Shown: positions 4,781 to 11,508 of the stretch, in pieces
Layout: the number at the start of each line of letters is the position of its first letter
Numbering within the stretch: the first letter of the stretch is position 1
DNA from: Spirochaetales bacterium UBA4629
GTDB taxonomy: Bacteria; Spirochaetota; Spirochaetia; Sphaerochaetales; Sphaerochaetaceae
NCBI GenBank assembly: GCA_002406055.1
Contig: DHMZ01000016.1
Location: forward strand, 1 to 17,002
DNA length: 17,002 nucleotides
Direction: 5' to 3'
Program-made: the position numbers and the translations under genes
The notes under the pieces: model-generated
What the model saw: only the letters and a program-made list of their open reading frames with translations
Told to the model about the DNA's origin: nothing
Database searches by the model: none

Positions 4781-5509
4781 ATGAAAAAAAGAAAGTTTTT
4801 TCTTGTACTATTAATTTCAGTTCTACTTGTAGCTTTAGTGGCTATCTTTTTTTCATTTCGTTTAGTTGTTTTTGTCTATCCAACTTCCCTTGATGAGTAT
4901 TATTCGCGTTTTTATCATCCACCACTGTTAAATAACGGCTATTTTTGCATTGAAAGAAAAGGTGAGGAGAAATCATTATTAGAGAAAATAAAAAGCGTAG
5001 ACTTATATATCTATGCTCCTCTTTCTGTACTTGATGATGGAGAAGTTGCCCCATATTTTTTAATTAAAGACAAAGAGGGAAGGGTTATAGGGGCAGAAAA
5101 AGAAGGCCCTAATATGTGGAAAACCATTTTAGCGTCTTTCCCAGATAGAACATTTGTTGCGCTATATGAAGAGGATGATGAAGAGGTATTTGCTACTCTT
5201 TCCTCTCTTATTTCTGAGTATCAAAATTTAGATAAACTAACATATTCAAATAGAGTATCTGTTGTAAATAAAGACGAAATAGTTAATAGCCTAGACAAAT
5301 ATTACGGTGTCCTAGCACTTACTCCAGAAAGTTCTAGAGAAGCGCTACGAAGTACTAAATCAAAGATTGTTCTTAACGAAATTTATGGTGCTAGTTTTGT
5401 TTCGCTAGATAGCCTTATTTCTCTCCACTATGATTGGAAAAAGATAATTAGTGAGTATTTAAAGGGAGGTAGTATCTCTTTTTACTATACTTTTTCTGTT
5501 CTTCATTAA
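4781..5509 (+). CDS. Membrane-anchored protein of unknown function
   Basis: The 242-residue product starts MKKRKFFLVLLISVLLVALVA and has one strong hydrophobic segment (about residues 6-24, possibly to 32). With four positive residues before it, the rest (about 210 residues) should lie outside the cytoplasmic membrane, tethered or released. The soluble part alternates predicted strands and helices (VDLYIYAPLSVLDDG, RTFVALYEEDDEEVFATLSSLI, DKYYGVLALTPESSREALRS, GASFVSLDSLISLHYDWKKII), an alpha/beta pattern loosely like one half of a periplasmic binding protein. I do not recognise the family. The 3' end overlaps the convergent TatD-family gene by 51 bases. There is no ribosome-binding site; the -10 box sits six bases before the ATG. 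Confidence 0.75.
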   Translation: MKKRKFFLVLLISVLLVALVAIFFSFRLVVFVYPTSLDEYYSRFYHPPLLNNGYFCIERKGEEKSLLEKIKSVDLYIYAPLSVLDDGEVAPYFLIKDKEGRVIGAEKEGPNMWKTILASFPDRTFVALYEEDDEEVFATLSSLISEYQNLDKLTYSNRVSVVNKDEIVNSLDKYYGVLALTPESSREALRSTKSKIVLNEIYGASFVSLDSLISLHYDWKKIISEYLKGGSISFYYTFSVLH

Positions 5510-6241
5510 AGTTAGAAAGTTTTTGATAGCATTTTCTTTTATAATCTCTCTGTCTATCTTTTTCTCATTTGCTATGAAAGACAGAGTGTACTCTGTATTC
5601 TCCATTTTATTGAGTTCGCCTCTCTTAGGTACTGGAGTAAGGTATGGAGAATCTGTTTCATAAAGAATGCGAGAGAGTGGACATTCCTTTGCTGCCTCTT
5701 TGATCATATAGTTTTGCTTGTATGTCACATTTCCTGCAAATGATATATAAGCACCACGATCTAAGAGTTTATACATTATTTCTTTGGAAGAAGAGAAGCA
5801 ATGCATTATTGTTCTCTCGTCGATGTATTTAATATTTTCTATCAATACATCATCAGCTTCTCGTGAATGTATTATTAGAGGAACATTGAGAGAATCAGAA
5901 AGCTCCTTTTGACGAATAAATAGCTCAAGTTGCTCATTCATTTTTCCATAATCTTTCCAATGATTATCGAACCCACATTCGCCGATTGCATCTGCGCCAT
6001 ACTTCAAAATATCTTGAGAAAGAGAAGAAATAATAGATTCCACTTTCTTGCCTTTACCTGTGCACCAGGGGCCTGCTCCAATTGAAAGATAAATATCGCT
6101 ATTATTTCCAACAAGTTTTATTCGCTCTTCTGCGTCATGTGGAACTGTTCCACACTCAAGTCCCATAAAATGCTCAGGAAGTGTCAAATCCATCTTTTTT
6201 TCATACATTGTGAGTAAATGAAAATGAGAATCGAAAATCAT
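5459..6241 (-). CDS. TatD-family metal-dependent hydrolase (probable DNase)
   Basis: TatD-family enzymes are TIM-barrel hydrolases with a two-metal site; characterised members act as 3'-5' DNases or deoxyribonucleases in repair and DNA breakdown. All expected ligands are visible in the 260 residues: DSHFHL with His6 and His8, IGECGFD with Glu88, IIHSRE with His125, MHCFSSS with His147, and ETDSPYLTPV with Asp197. Length is normal. The last 15 residues (NRKSIVKRDTTSL) go beyond the usual end and are encoded where the gene overlaps the 3' end of the convergent upstream gene. The exact substrate cannot be told from sequence, so no symbol is given. The ATG at 6241 has no Shine-Dalgarno; a promoter with its -10 box six bases upstream suggests a leaderless message. 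Confidence 0.92.
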   Translation of the reverse strand: MIFDSHFHLLTMYEKKMDLTLPEHFMGLECGTVPHDAEERIKLVGNNSDIYLSIGAGPWCTGKGKKVESIISSLSQDILKYGADAIGECGFDNHWKDYGKMNEQLELFIRQKELSDSLNVPLIIHSREADDVLIENIKYIDERTIMHCFSSSKEIMYKLLDRGAYISFAGNVTYKQNYMIKEAAKECPLSRILYETDSPYLTPVPKRGELNKMENTEYTLSFIANEKKIDREIIKENAIKNFLTLMKNRKSIVKRDTTSL

Positions 6242-6247
6242 AGTTGA

Positions 6248-6276
6248 ATCTTAGACAATTAATAAAACTATGTCAG
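6248..6276 (-). promoter_or_regulatory. Predicted leaderless promoter of the TatD-family gene
   Basis: On the minus strand CTGACA (6271-6276, 5/6) and TAAGAT (6248-6253, 4/6) are exactly 17 bases apart. The expected start is base 6241, the A of the ATG. The -35 box abuts that of the divergent gene. Confidence 0.55.
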
Positions 6277-6305
6277 TAGAAGAAAACTATTTCTTATTAG
6301 ATAAT
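6277..6305 (+). promoter_or_regulatory. Predicted leaderless promoter of the exported protease/barrel gene
   Basis: GATAAT (6300-6305, 5/6) ends six bases before the ATG at 6312, so transcription should begin at that ATG. A weak -35 (TAGAAG, 6277-6282, 3/6) lies 17 bases upstream. The arrangement supports 6312 over the ATG at 6270 as the true start. Confidence 0.45.
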
Positions 6306-6311
6306 AATCCT

Positions 6312-8849
6312 ATGAAAAGGATAGGGCTGTTCTTATTATTTTTAGCATGCTTCTCTAGTGCATTGTTTTCAAAGTCTAAGTATTCTTTTGAGACTGAGCA
6401 TTTTTCATTTATTTTCTCTGAAAATACAGAGGAGAGTGCAAAAGAAGTTATAGAAAAAGCAGAGAGTTATTACTCTCTTCTTGTTAAGCTATTTTCCATT
6501 GATCCAAATGTAAAGATTCCTGTCTATTTAACAGATGAATATAAAAGCTACAACGCATATTCTTCTCTCTATCCATCAAATCATATTGTCTTATTTGTGA
6601 CAGCAACGCCATCATACTTTTTATCTAATAGCGCTTCTCCACTAGAACTAACATTCTTCCATGAACTGACTCATTCCTTTACTCAGAGCATTAAGAGCGA
6701 AGGCGTAAACATCCTCACTAAAGTTTTTGGTGACTCCTTTGTTCCTGGTAACTTATATATGAACAAGTCTTTTGTTGAGGGCATAGCTGTTTTAATGGAG
6801 AGCTCAAATGGAGAAGGACGCTTAAATGATCCATATTCCCTAGCTCTTCTTAATAGCGTTGCCTTAGAAAATATAGATCTTTCATATAAAGATATTGCTG
6901 GCTCAAGAGACACTACGCCAAATGGTAATCTTTCATATATTCTTGGTGCTTCTTTTCTCTCTTATTTAAAAGATAGATTTGGCTTAGATTATGTCACTAG
7001 CTTTGTAAAAAAGTGCTATCTTTTCCCTCTAGGAACAGTAGAGTCGGTTTTTTCTTCTGTTTTTGGTTCCTCTCTCTCCTCTTTATGGAGCGATTTTATT
7101 GCATCCCTATACACAGATAAAAGCGTAATAGTTCCAAGAATAATATCTGAATATGGAAGCTTTAAAGAGCTTACAATATATGAAGGCGAATTGTATTTAA
7201 AAGACACATCTTCTTCCTGTTTGTACAGACTTAGAGATGGAGAATCTCTTGAAAAAATAGATATTTCTTCATCTTCTGATGATGCTTTATCTTTCTCTCA
7301 AAGCTATTATCTTTCGCCATATGTAGGAGAGAAAGAGAGGAGAGTTGAGATAAGAGAACTCAGCGGAAAAAGTAAAATTGTTTTTAATTCCTATTACTCA
7401 GGCCTTCTTCTTTCAGATGAAGAAGTTTTGCTTTTAAATGAGAAAGATAGGGCCTTCTACCTTTCTTTATATTCACTTCCCCAAAAGGAAGAGCTAGGGT
7501 ATATAGAGCTTGGAAGAAATATTAGTGCTGATGATTTTGTAGCGCTACCAAATAATAGAGTCGCATTCCTTTTAGGAGAAGATGGAAAGGTCTCTATTGT
7601 TATTCTCAACCTCGACTCTTTCACGCTTGAAAAACTCATTCTCCCATCTAATATAGGTCTATTTTCTCTTTCTCTTAATAGTGACTCATCTCTCTCTTTT
7701 TCTTTTGTCGATAAAAGAGATATTAGAAGCTTTGTAAAATATGGCGAGATAAGAGAAGAAGAAGGCGAGTGGCTATACAAACTAAGTGATGAAAACTATG
7801 TTGGTGGAGTAAATAGTCCAGTAAAGCTTAAAGATAAGGTCTATTTTGTTTCGTCATTTTTTAGTGGCAGTACACTTAGCGTTTTAGATTACTCCTCTTT
7901 AAGTTTTACCCAAGAGGGAAAAGCTGAAAAACGTGAGAGAATAACGGAAAAAGATGAGAAGAAAACAGTTGAAAATAAACGAGATTATTTTCCATTAAAA
8001 TACATGACAAGAGGAACTCTTTTTCCTTTGGCGTTTAGTGACAATAAGTTTATTAGTCAACCTAGTGGCCTTGGCTTGGCATTTGTTACTGAAGACCCAA
8101 CAGAGGAACATACAGTTCTTTTATCTTCAGGCTATAGCCTTGAAAGAAAGAATCCTTTTGGCTTTGCATCTTACAGCTATCGTGATATCTTCAAGATTTC
8201 TACTTTAGGCGTTTTAAACAATAATAAACTTCTCTATGAAATAGATTTGTCTTTGAAATATAAATATGATCTTCATTCCTATAACCACTATTTTACCTTT
8301 TCTGATACTGTTGGCTTAATTGGATATGATAGTACAGTATCTTGGGCAAACTATTTTGCATTTTATTATCAAAATGCATATAAAGGCGGAATTGGTCGCT
8401 ATGATTATTTTGGCTATTGGTCAAAGATTGAACTATATAACTTAACACCTACATTCTCTGTAGGCCTAATTCTTCCACGCTTGCTTCCACTTTATTCAGA
8501 GCCTAATTATTCTGTCTCTTGGCCACTGAGTTTACGCTTTAGCTTAATTGGAATAGATAAGCCAATAATCGAAATGGGAGGCAATGTTACATTCTTAACG
8601 TATGAGATACAGAAAGCTATAGTTCCTCTTTCTATATATTTGCGTAATTTAGATTTTTCAGGAGATCTTAACTTTAACTTTAATACAAATACACAGGCTT
8701 GGAGCGAAGAATATAAGCTTTCGCTTTCGCTTGCTTTATCGCCTGTAATTGGTTATTTTTCTACTATTGGTGGAAAGGCAAGCGTAACTCTTAAATACGT
8801 GAGAGAGAGTGGTCTATTCCTTTCATTTGCCTTTTCTCTAGAGGAATAA
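6312..8849 (+). CDS. Exported HExxH protease-like protein with propeller-like middle and C-terminal outer-membrane barrel
   Basis: With the start at 6312 the product has 845 residues and begins with a classic signal peptide (MKRIGLFLLFLACFSSALFS). The ATG at 6270 would bury this behind 14 polar residues and was rejected. Residues about 22-270 look like a zinc metalloprotease: TFFHELTHSFTQ has the HExxH motif (His117, Glu118, His121) and KSFVEGIAVLMES supplies a likely third ligand at Glu156, the gluzincin pattern. Residues about 276-535 are repeated short strands with YxxGELYL- and VYFVSSF-like segments, suggesting a TolB-like beta-propeller. A basic linker (about 536-557) leads to 558-845, full of alternating aromatic and hydrophobic strands and ending in SFAFSLEE, consistent with an outer-membrane beta-barrel. 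Substrate unknown. The stop is two bases before the hydrolase gene start. A Cys at 13 in FLAC could be a relaxed lipobox, but the hydrophobic core would be very short. Confidence 0.8.
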   Translation: MKRIGLFLLFLACFSSALFSKSKYSFETEHFSFIFSENTEESAKEVIEKAESYYSLLVKLFSIDPNVKIPVYLTDEYKSYNAYSSLYPSNHIVLFVTATPSYFLSNSASPLELTFFHELTHSFTQSIKSEGVNILTKVFGDSFVPGNLYMNKSFVEGIAVLMESSNGEGRLNDPYSLALLNSVALENIDLSYKDIAGSRDTTPNGNLSYILGASFLSYLKDRFGLDYVTSFVKKCYLFPLGTVESVFSSVFGSSLSSLWSDFIASLYTDKSVIVPRIISEYGSFKELTIYEGELYLKDTSSSCLYRLRDGESLEKIDISSSSDDALSFSQSYYLSPYVGEKERRVEIRELSGKSKIVFNSYYSGLLLSDEEVLLLNEKDRAFYLSLYSLPQKEELGYIELGRNISADDFVALPNNRVAFLLGEDGKVSIVILNLDSFTLEKLILPSNIGLFSLSLNSDSSLSFSFVDKRDIRSFVKYGEIREEEGEWLYKLSDENYVGGVNSPVKLKDKVYFVSSFFSGSTLSVLDYSSLSFTQEGKAEKRERITEKDEKKTVENKRDYFPLKYMTRGTLFPLAFSDNKFISQPSGLGLAFVTEDPTEEHTVLLSSGYSLERKNPFGFASYSYRDIFKISTLGVLNNNKLLYEIDLSLKYKYDLHSYNHYFTFSDTVGLIGYDSTVSWANYFAFYYQNAYKGGIGRYDYFGYWSKIELYNLTPTFSVGLILPRLLPLYSEPNYSVSWPLSLRFSLIGIDKPIIEMGGNVTFLTYEIQKAIVPLSIYLRNLDFSGDLNFNFNTNTQAWSEEYKLSLSLALSPVIGYFSTIGGKASVTLKYVRESGLFLSFAFSLEE

Positions 8850-8851
8850 CC

Positions 8852-9781
8852 ATGGTATTCTTGATTGTTTTAGCTGTTTTTGCTTTTCTTTTTTTGCTTT
8901 CGACTCTCATTATTTACTTTTTTGTTTTTTATACTCCCGTAAAGAACCAAAATGATGTAATGCGACCAATGAGCGGACCTAATTATGCTAAGTACAGCAA
9001 AGAGACAAATGATTTAATAAAAGAGTTATTAGCAAAAAAGTGTGAGATGGTCTATATAAAAAGTCGAGATGGCCTGAAGTTAGAGGCTCGATACTACGAA
9101 AGCGAAAATAAAGACACCCCAATTGCAATATGTGCTCATGGCTATAGAGGTACGAGCATCCGTGATTTTTGTGGAGGCTCAAAGCTTCTTTCGTCCTTAG
9201 ATATGTCATTGCTTCTTATCTCAGAACGAGGTTGTATGGGAAGTGAAGGACACACTGTAACATTTGGCGTAAAAGAGAAGAATGACATATTAGATTGGGT
9301 TGAATATGTAAAAAAGAGAAAAGGGGAGAATGCTAGCATCTACCTTATGGGTGTATCTATGGGAGCTCATACAGTTTTGACTGTGGCATCGTCTCTCTCA
9401 GGAAATAATGTTCGTGGCATTATTGCTGATTGCCCATATACATCTTCTCTCTCGATTATCGAAAGCGTTATGGCTAAAAAGCATTTTCCGCATTGGCTTT
9501 TTTACCCTCTTGTAAAAGCCTCTAGCTCCATTTGGGGAGCATTCCATCTTACAAGAGAAGGTGCTGTGGAGAGTGTAAGGAACACTAGTATTCCTATTTT
9601 AATAATACATGGAACAAAGGATAACCTTGTTCCATATACGATGAGTGAAGAGATTTATAATGCAAATGAAGATATAGTAAAGCTTGTTGAAGTAGAAGGT
9701 GCAGACCATGCTCTGAGTTACATGGTCGACAATAAGCTTTATATTGAAAGCGTAAAAGAATTTGTCTCTTCTACAAGATGA
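8852..9781 (+). CDS. Membrane-anchored alpha/beta hydrolase
   Basis: The 309-residue product starts with a long hydrophobic segment (MVFLIVLAVFAFLFLLSTLII and on to about residue 27), an uncleaved membrane anchor. The rest is an alpha/beta hydrolase: oxyanion-hole HGYRG (96-100), nucleophile elbow GVSMGA with Ser169, acid Asp257 in HGTKDNLVP, and His286 in GADHALSY, a complete Ser-Asp-His triad. It resembles the BAAT/acyl-CoA-thioesterase-like or FrsA-like esterase group often annotated only as alpha/beta hydrolase; substrate unknown. The ATG follows the stop of the protease/barrel gene by two bases with AGAGGA just upstream, so the two are translated from one message and may work together at the envelope. 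Its last 11 bases overlap the end of the convergent metallo-hydrolase gene. Confidence 0.9.
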   Translation: MVFLIVLAVFAFLFLLSTLIIYFFVFYTPVKNQNDVMRPMSGPNYAKYSKETNDLIKELLAKKCEMVYIKSRDGLKLEARYYESENKDTPIAICAHGYRGTSIRDFCGGSKLLSSLDMSLLLISERGCMGSEGHTVTFGVKEKNDILDWVEYVKKRKGENASIYLMGVSMGAHTVLTVASSLSGNNVRGIIADCPYTSSLSIIESVMAKKHFPHWLFYPLVKASSSIWGAFHLTREGAVESVRNTSIPILIIHGTKDNLVPYTMSEEIYNANEDIVKLVEVEGADHALSYMVDNKLYIESVKEFVSSTR

Positions 9782-10571
9782 AGCTGTCGCCATCGTTAGG
9801 AACGTGAACTTCTCCTGTGTAGTACCTCTTTGCTTCCTCTTCATACCTTTTTTGTCTTGTTGAGATATCTGTTCTATCTTCTGTATGATATAAGAAAAGC
9901 TTTTTTACTCCTTCTTCCTGTGCAAGCATTGCATTGTCTTTGACAGTACTATGGTTTTTCTCATATGGGTGAAAGATATCTCTATCTTCATATAGACAGA
10001 ATGCTTCAAGTGTTAATGCATCTGCGTCTTTTGCAAGGCTCACACATTCGGTCGAAAGTGGTTCGTCTCCTGCGTCGACAAATCTTTTTCCGTCCCAATC
10101 AAAAACAAAGCCGAATTGTTTAAGCTTAGTTGAGTGAATATCGAAGGGTGTAATAGTTCCACCAAGGGCTTCAAAGCTTTCTCTATCCCTATTTTCTTCC
10201 AAAATTATTCTATTTTGATAAAGAGAGGTAATCTTTTTTGCTAAGGTCTCTTTGGTAAAATAGACAACTAAATCTAAGAGTTCCTTATGAGCATGAACAA
10301 CTAGATTAGTTTTGTAATTTCCTTTATTAATCTCTTCACCAATACGTCTTATTATCCAAATAGCACCAAGTAGGTGGTCTATATGAGCATGGGTTAAAAA
10401 GAGATGGTTAATACTGTTTAAAGGAATATTGTTTTTCTCTAATAATGAGAGGATAGTATTTCCACCTCCACCATCAACGAGCATTCCTTCTCCGTTATTC
10501 TCTAAAAAAAGGCAAGTGTTATAGAGCTTTGTTGCTTGCGCATTTCCGTTGCCAATAAATGTAACTTTCAT
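9771..10571 (-). CDS. Metallo-beta-lactamase-fold hydrolase, RNase Z-like
   Basis: The 266-residue product starts MKVTFIGNGNAQATKLYNTC, the typical opening of this fold in RNase Z-like and related hydrolases. Metal-binding motifs are complete: LTHAHIDHLLG (His61, His63, Asp65, His66), IHSTK (His146), VDAGDEP (Asp167), NHSTV (His207) and YHTED (His229). The HST motif recalls tRNase Z, but the flexible arm of true tRNase Z is not evident, and other phosphodiesterase or phosphorylcholine-esterase relatives share this pattern; the substrate is undecided. A GTG at 10607 in the same frame would add 12 residues; it was rejected because the family begins at MKVTF and because CATAAT lies exactly six bases before the ATG at 10571, suggesting a leaderless transcript. 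The 3' end overlaps the convergent hydrolase gene by 11 bases. Confidence 0.9.
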   Translation of the reverse strand: MKVTFIGNGNAQATKLYNTCLFLENNGEGMLVDGGGGNTILSLLEKNNIPLNSINHLFLTHAHIDHLLGAIWIIRRIGEEINKGNYKTNLVVHAHKELLDLVVYFTKETLAKKITSLYQNRIILEENRDRESFEALGGTITPFDIHSTKLKQFGFVFDWDGKRFVDAGDEPLSTECVSLAKDADALTLEAFCLYEDRDIFHPYEKNHSTVKDNAMLAQEEGVKKLFLYHTEDRTDISTRQKRYEEEAKRYYTGEVHVPNDGDSFIL

Positions 10572-10577
10572 TTCTTC

Positions 10578-10583
10578 ATTATG
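10578..10583 (-). promoter_or_regulatory. -10 box of a predicted leaderless promoter for the MBL-fold gene
   Basis: CATAAT (minus strand, 5/6) is followed by GAAGAA and then the ATG at 10571, so the expected start is the A of the start codon. The -35 region 17 bases upstream (TGGTTT) is poor, which lowers confidence. Confidence 0.4.
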
Positions 10584-10624
10584 TCGAATTAGAAAAGAAA
10601 AAACCACATAAACAAAAAAAGTTT

Positions 10625-10648
10625 GCTACGATAGAAGCCTCAAAGGAG
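10625..10648 (+). promoter_or_regulatory. Tentative extended -10 box and ribosome-binding site deciding a TTG start
   Basis: TGCTACGAT (10624-10632) fits an extended -10 element and would start transcription near 10639. AAAGGAG (10642-10648) follows and lies six bases before the TTG at 10655. The ribosome-binding site is firm; the promoter is weak evidence. Confidence 0.45.
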
Positions 10649-10654
10649 CTTATT

Positions 10655-11401
10655 TTGACTTACATTAGAATTACAGAAGAAAATGTCGACAGCGAGCATA
10701 TTTGCTGTGCTATGTCAGGAAAGCAAAGCATTACGAAAAAAGAGTGGCTTAAGAAACGTTTTTCCGAAGGGCTTGTATTTTATCGAAGCACGGAGCGGGG
10801 CAAGTGCTTTATTGAATACATTCCTGCAGAAAATGCTTGGGCTACAATAAACGCTGATGGTTATATTTATATAAACTGTCTTTGGGTTTCTGGTTCATTT
10901 AAAGGTCATGGATACTCTAATGATCTTCTTTCAGAATGCATTAGAGATGCAAAAGCGCAGGGCAAGAAAGGACTTTGCATTCTTTCCTCTGTTGGAAGGA
11001 AAAAAGAGTTTTTAGCAGACCCAAAGTATTTATCATACAAAGGCTTCAAAGTAGCTGACACCTCAGATTGTGGTATTTCTCTTATGTACTTTCCTTTCAA
11101 AGAGGGCGAAGTTATCCCTTCTTTTAAAGAAAGAGCAAAACACCCAAAGGTAGAAGAAGATGGTTTTGTTCTTTGCTATACAGACCAATGTCCATTCACA
11201 TACTATTGGGTTCCAAGAGTACAAGAGGTAGCCAAAGAGCATAATATACCTTTGAAGGTAATTCATGTTACAACGCTAAAAGAAGCGCAAAATCTACCAT
11301 CTCCTGTTACAACTTATGCTCTCTTTAAAGATGGAAAATTTGTGACAAACTCAATTCAGTCTGATAAGAAATTTTTGGCGCTTTCAAATACAACGCTTTA
11401 G
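10655..11401 (+). CDS. GNAT acetyltransferase with C-terminal YoaP-like domain
   Basis: The 248-residue product has two parts. Residues about 1-150 are a GNAT N-acetyltransferase: acetyl-CoA-binding motif A is visible as LWVSGSFKGHGYSNDLL (76-92, with GHGYS as the pyrophosphate loop), followed by GLCILSS and the YKGFKVADT segment. Residues about 155-248 match the YoaP-like tail, with LCYTDQCPFTYYWVP (173-187), a thioredoxin-like strand and a Cys179-Pro pair, then TTYALFKDGKFVTN. The opening ITEENVDSEHICCAM also fits this family. The acceptor substrate is not known. The start codon is TTG at 10655, chosen because AAAGGAG sits six bases upstream and no ATG near the N-terminus gives the family's opening. 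It is divergent from the MBL-fold gene; no terminator is seen before the next operon. Confidence 0.88.
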   Translation: MTYIRITEENVDSEHICCAMSGKQSITKKEWLKKRFSEGLVFYRSTERGKCFIEYIPAENAWATINADGYIYINCLWVSGSFKGHGYSNDLLSECIRDAKAQGKKGLCILSSVGRKKEFLADPKYLSYKGFKVADTSDCGISLMYFPFKEGEVIPSFKERAKHPKVEEDGFVLCYTDQCPFTYYWVPRVQEVAKEHNIPLKVIHVTTLKEAQNLPSPVTTYALFKDGKFVTNSIQSDKKFLALSNTTL

Positions 11402-11478
11402 GTCCTTTTCAGAGAATTAAATGGTATATTTTATTTCGATAAAAAAATAATAAATTTTATACTTCTATTCTTATTTTA

Positions 11479-11505
11479 TGGTATTCTTACACCATCTAAG
11501 GAGGT
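11479..11505 (+). promoter_or_regulatory. Predicted promoter (extended -10) and ribosome-binding site of the SPFH/zinc-ribbon/TPM operon
   Basis: TGGTATTCT (11479-11487) is an extended -10 element with a 4/6 hexamer; the -35 region (ATACTT, 11459-11464) is weak. The predicted start near 11494 is followed by AAGGAGGT (11498-11505), an almost perfect Shine-Dalgarno, three bases before the ATG. The very strong ribosome-binding site suggests high translation. Confidence 0.45.
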
Positions 11506-11508
11506 CTT

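Noticed and set aside
6270..6311. ATG at 6270 as the start of the protease/barrel protein
   Set aside because: It would put 14 polar residues ahead of the signal peptide and lies within the TatD-family promoter region; the -10 box at 6300-6305 favours 6312.
10572..10607. GTG at 10607 as the start of the MBL-fold protein
   Set aside because: The family opens at MKVTF (ATG at 10571), and the extension has no ribosome-binding site and contains the predicted -10 box.
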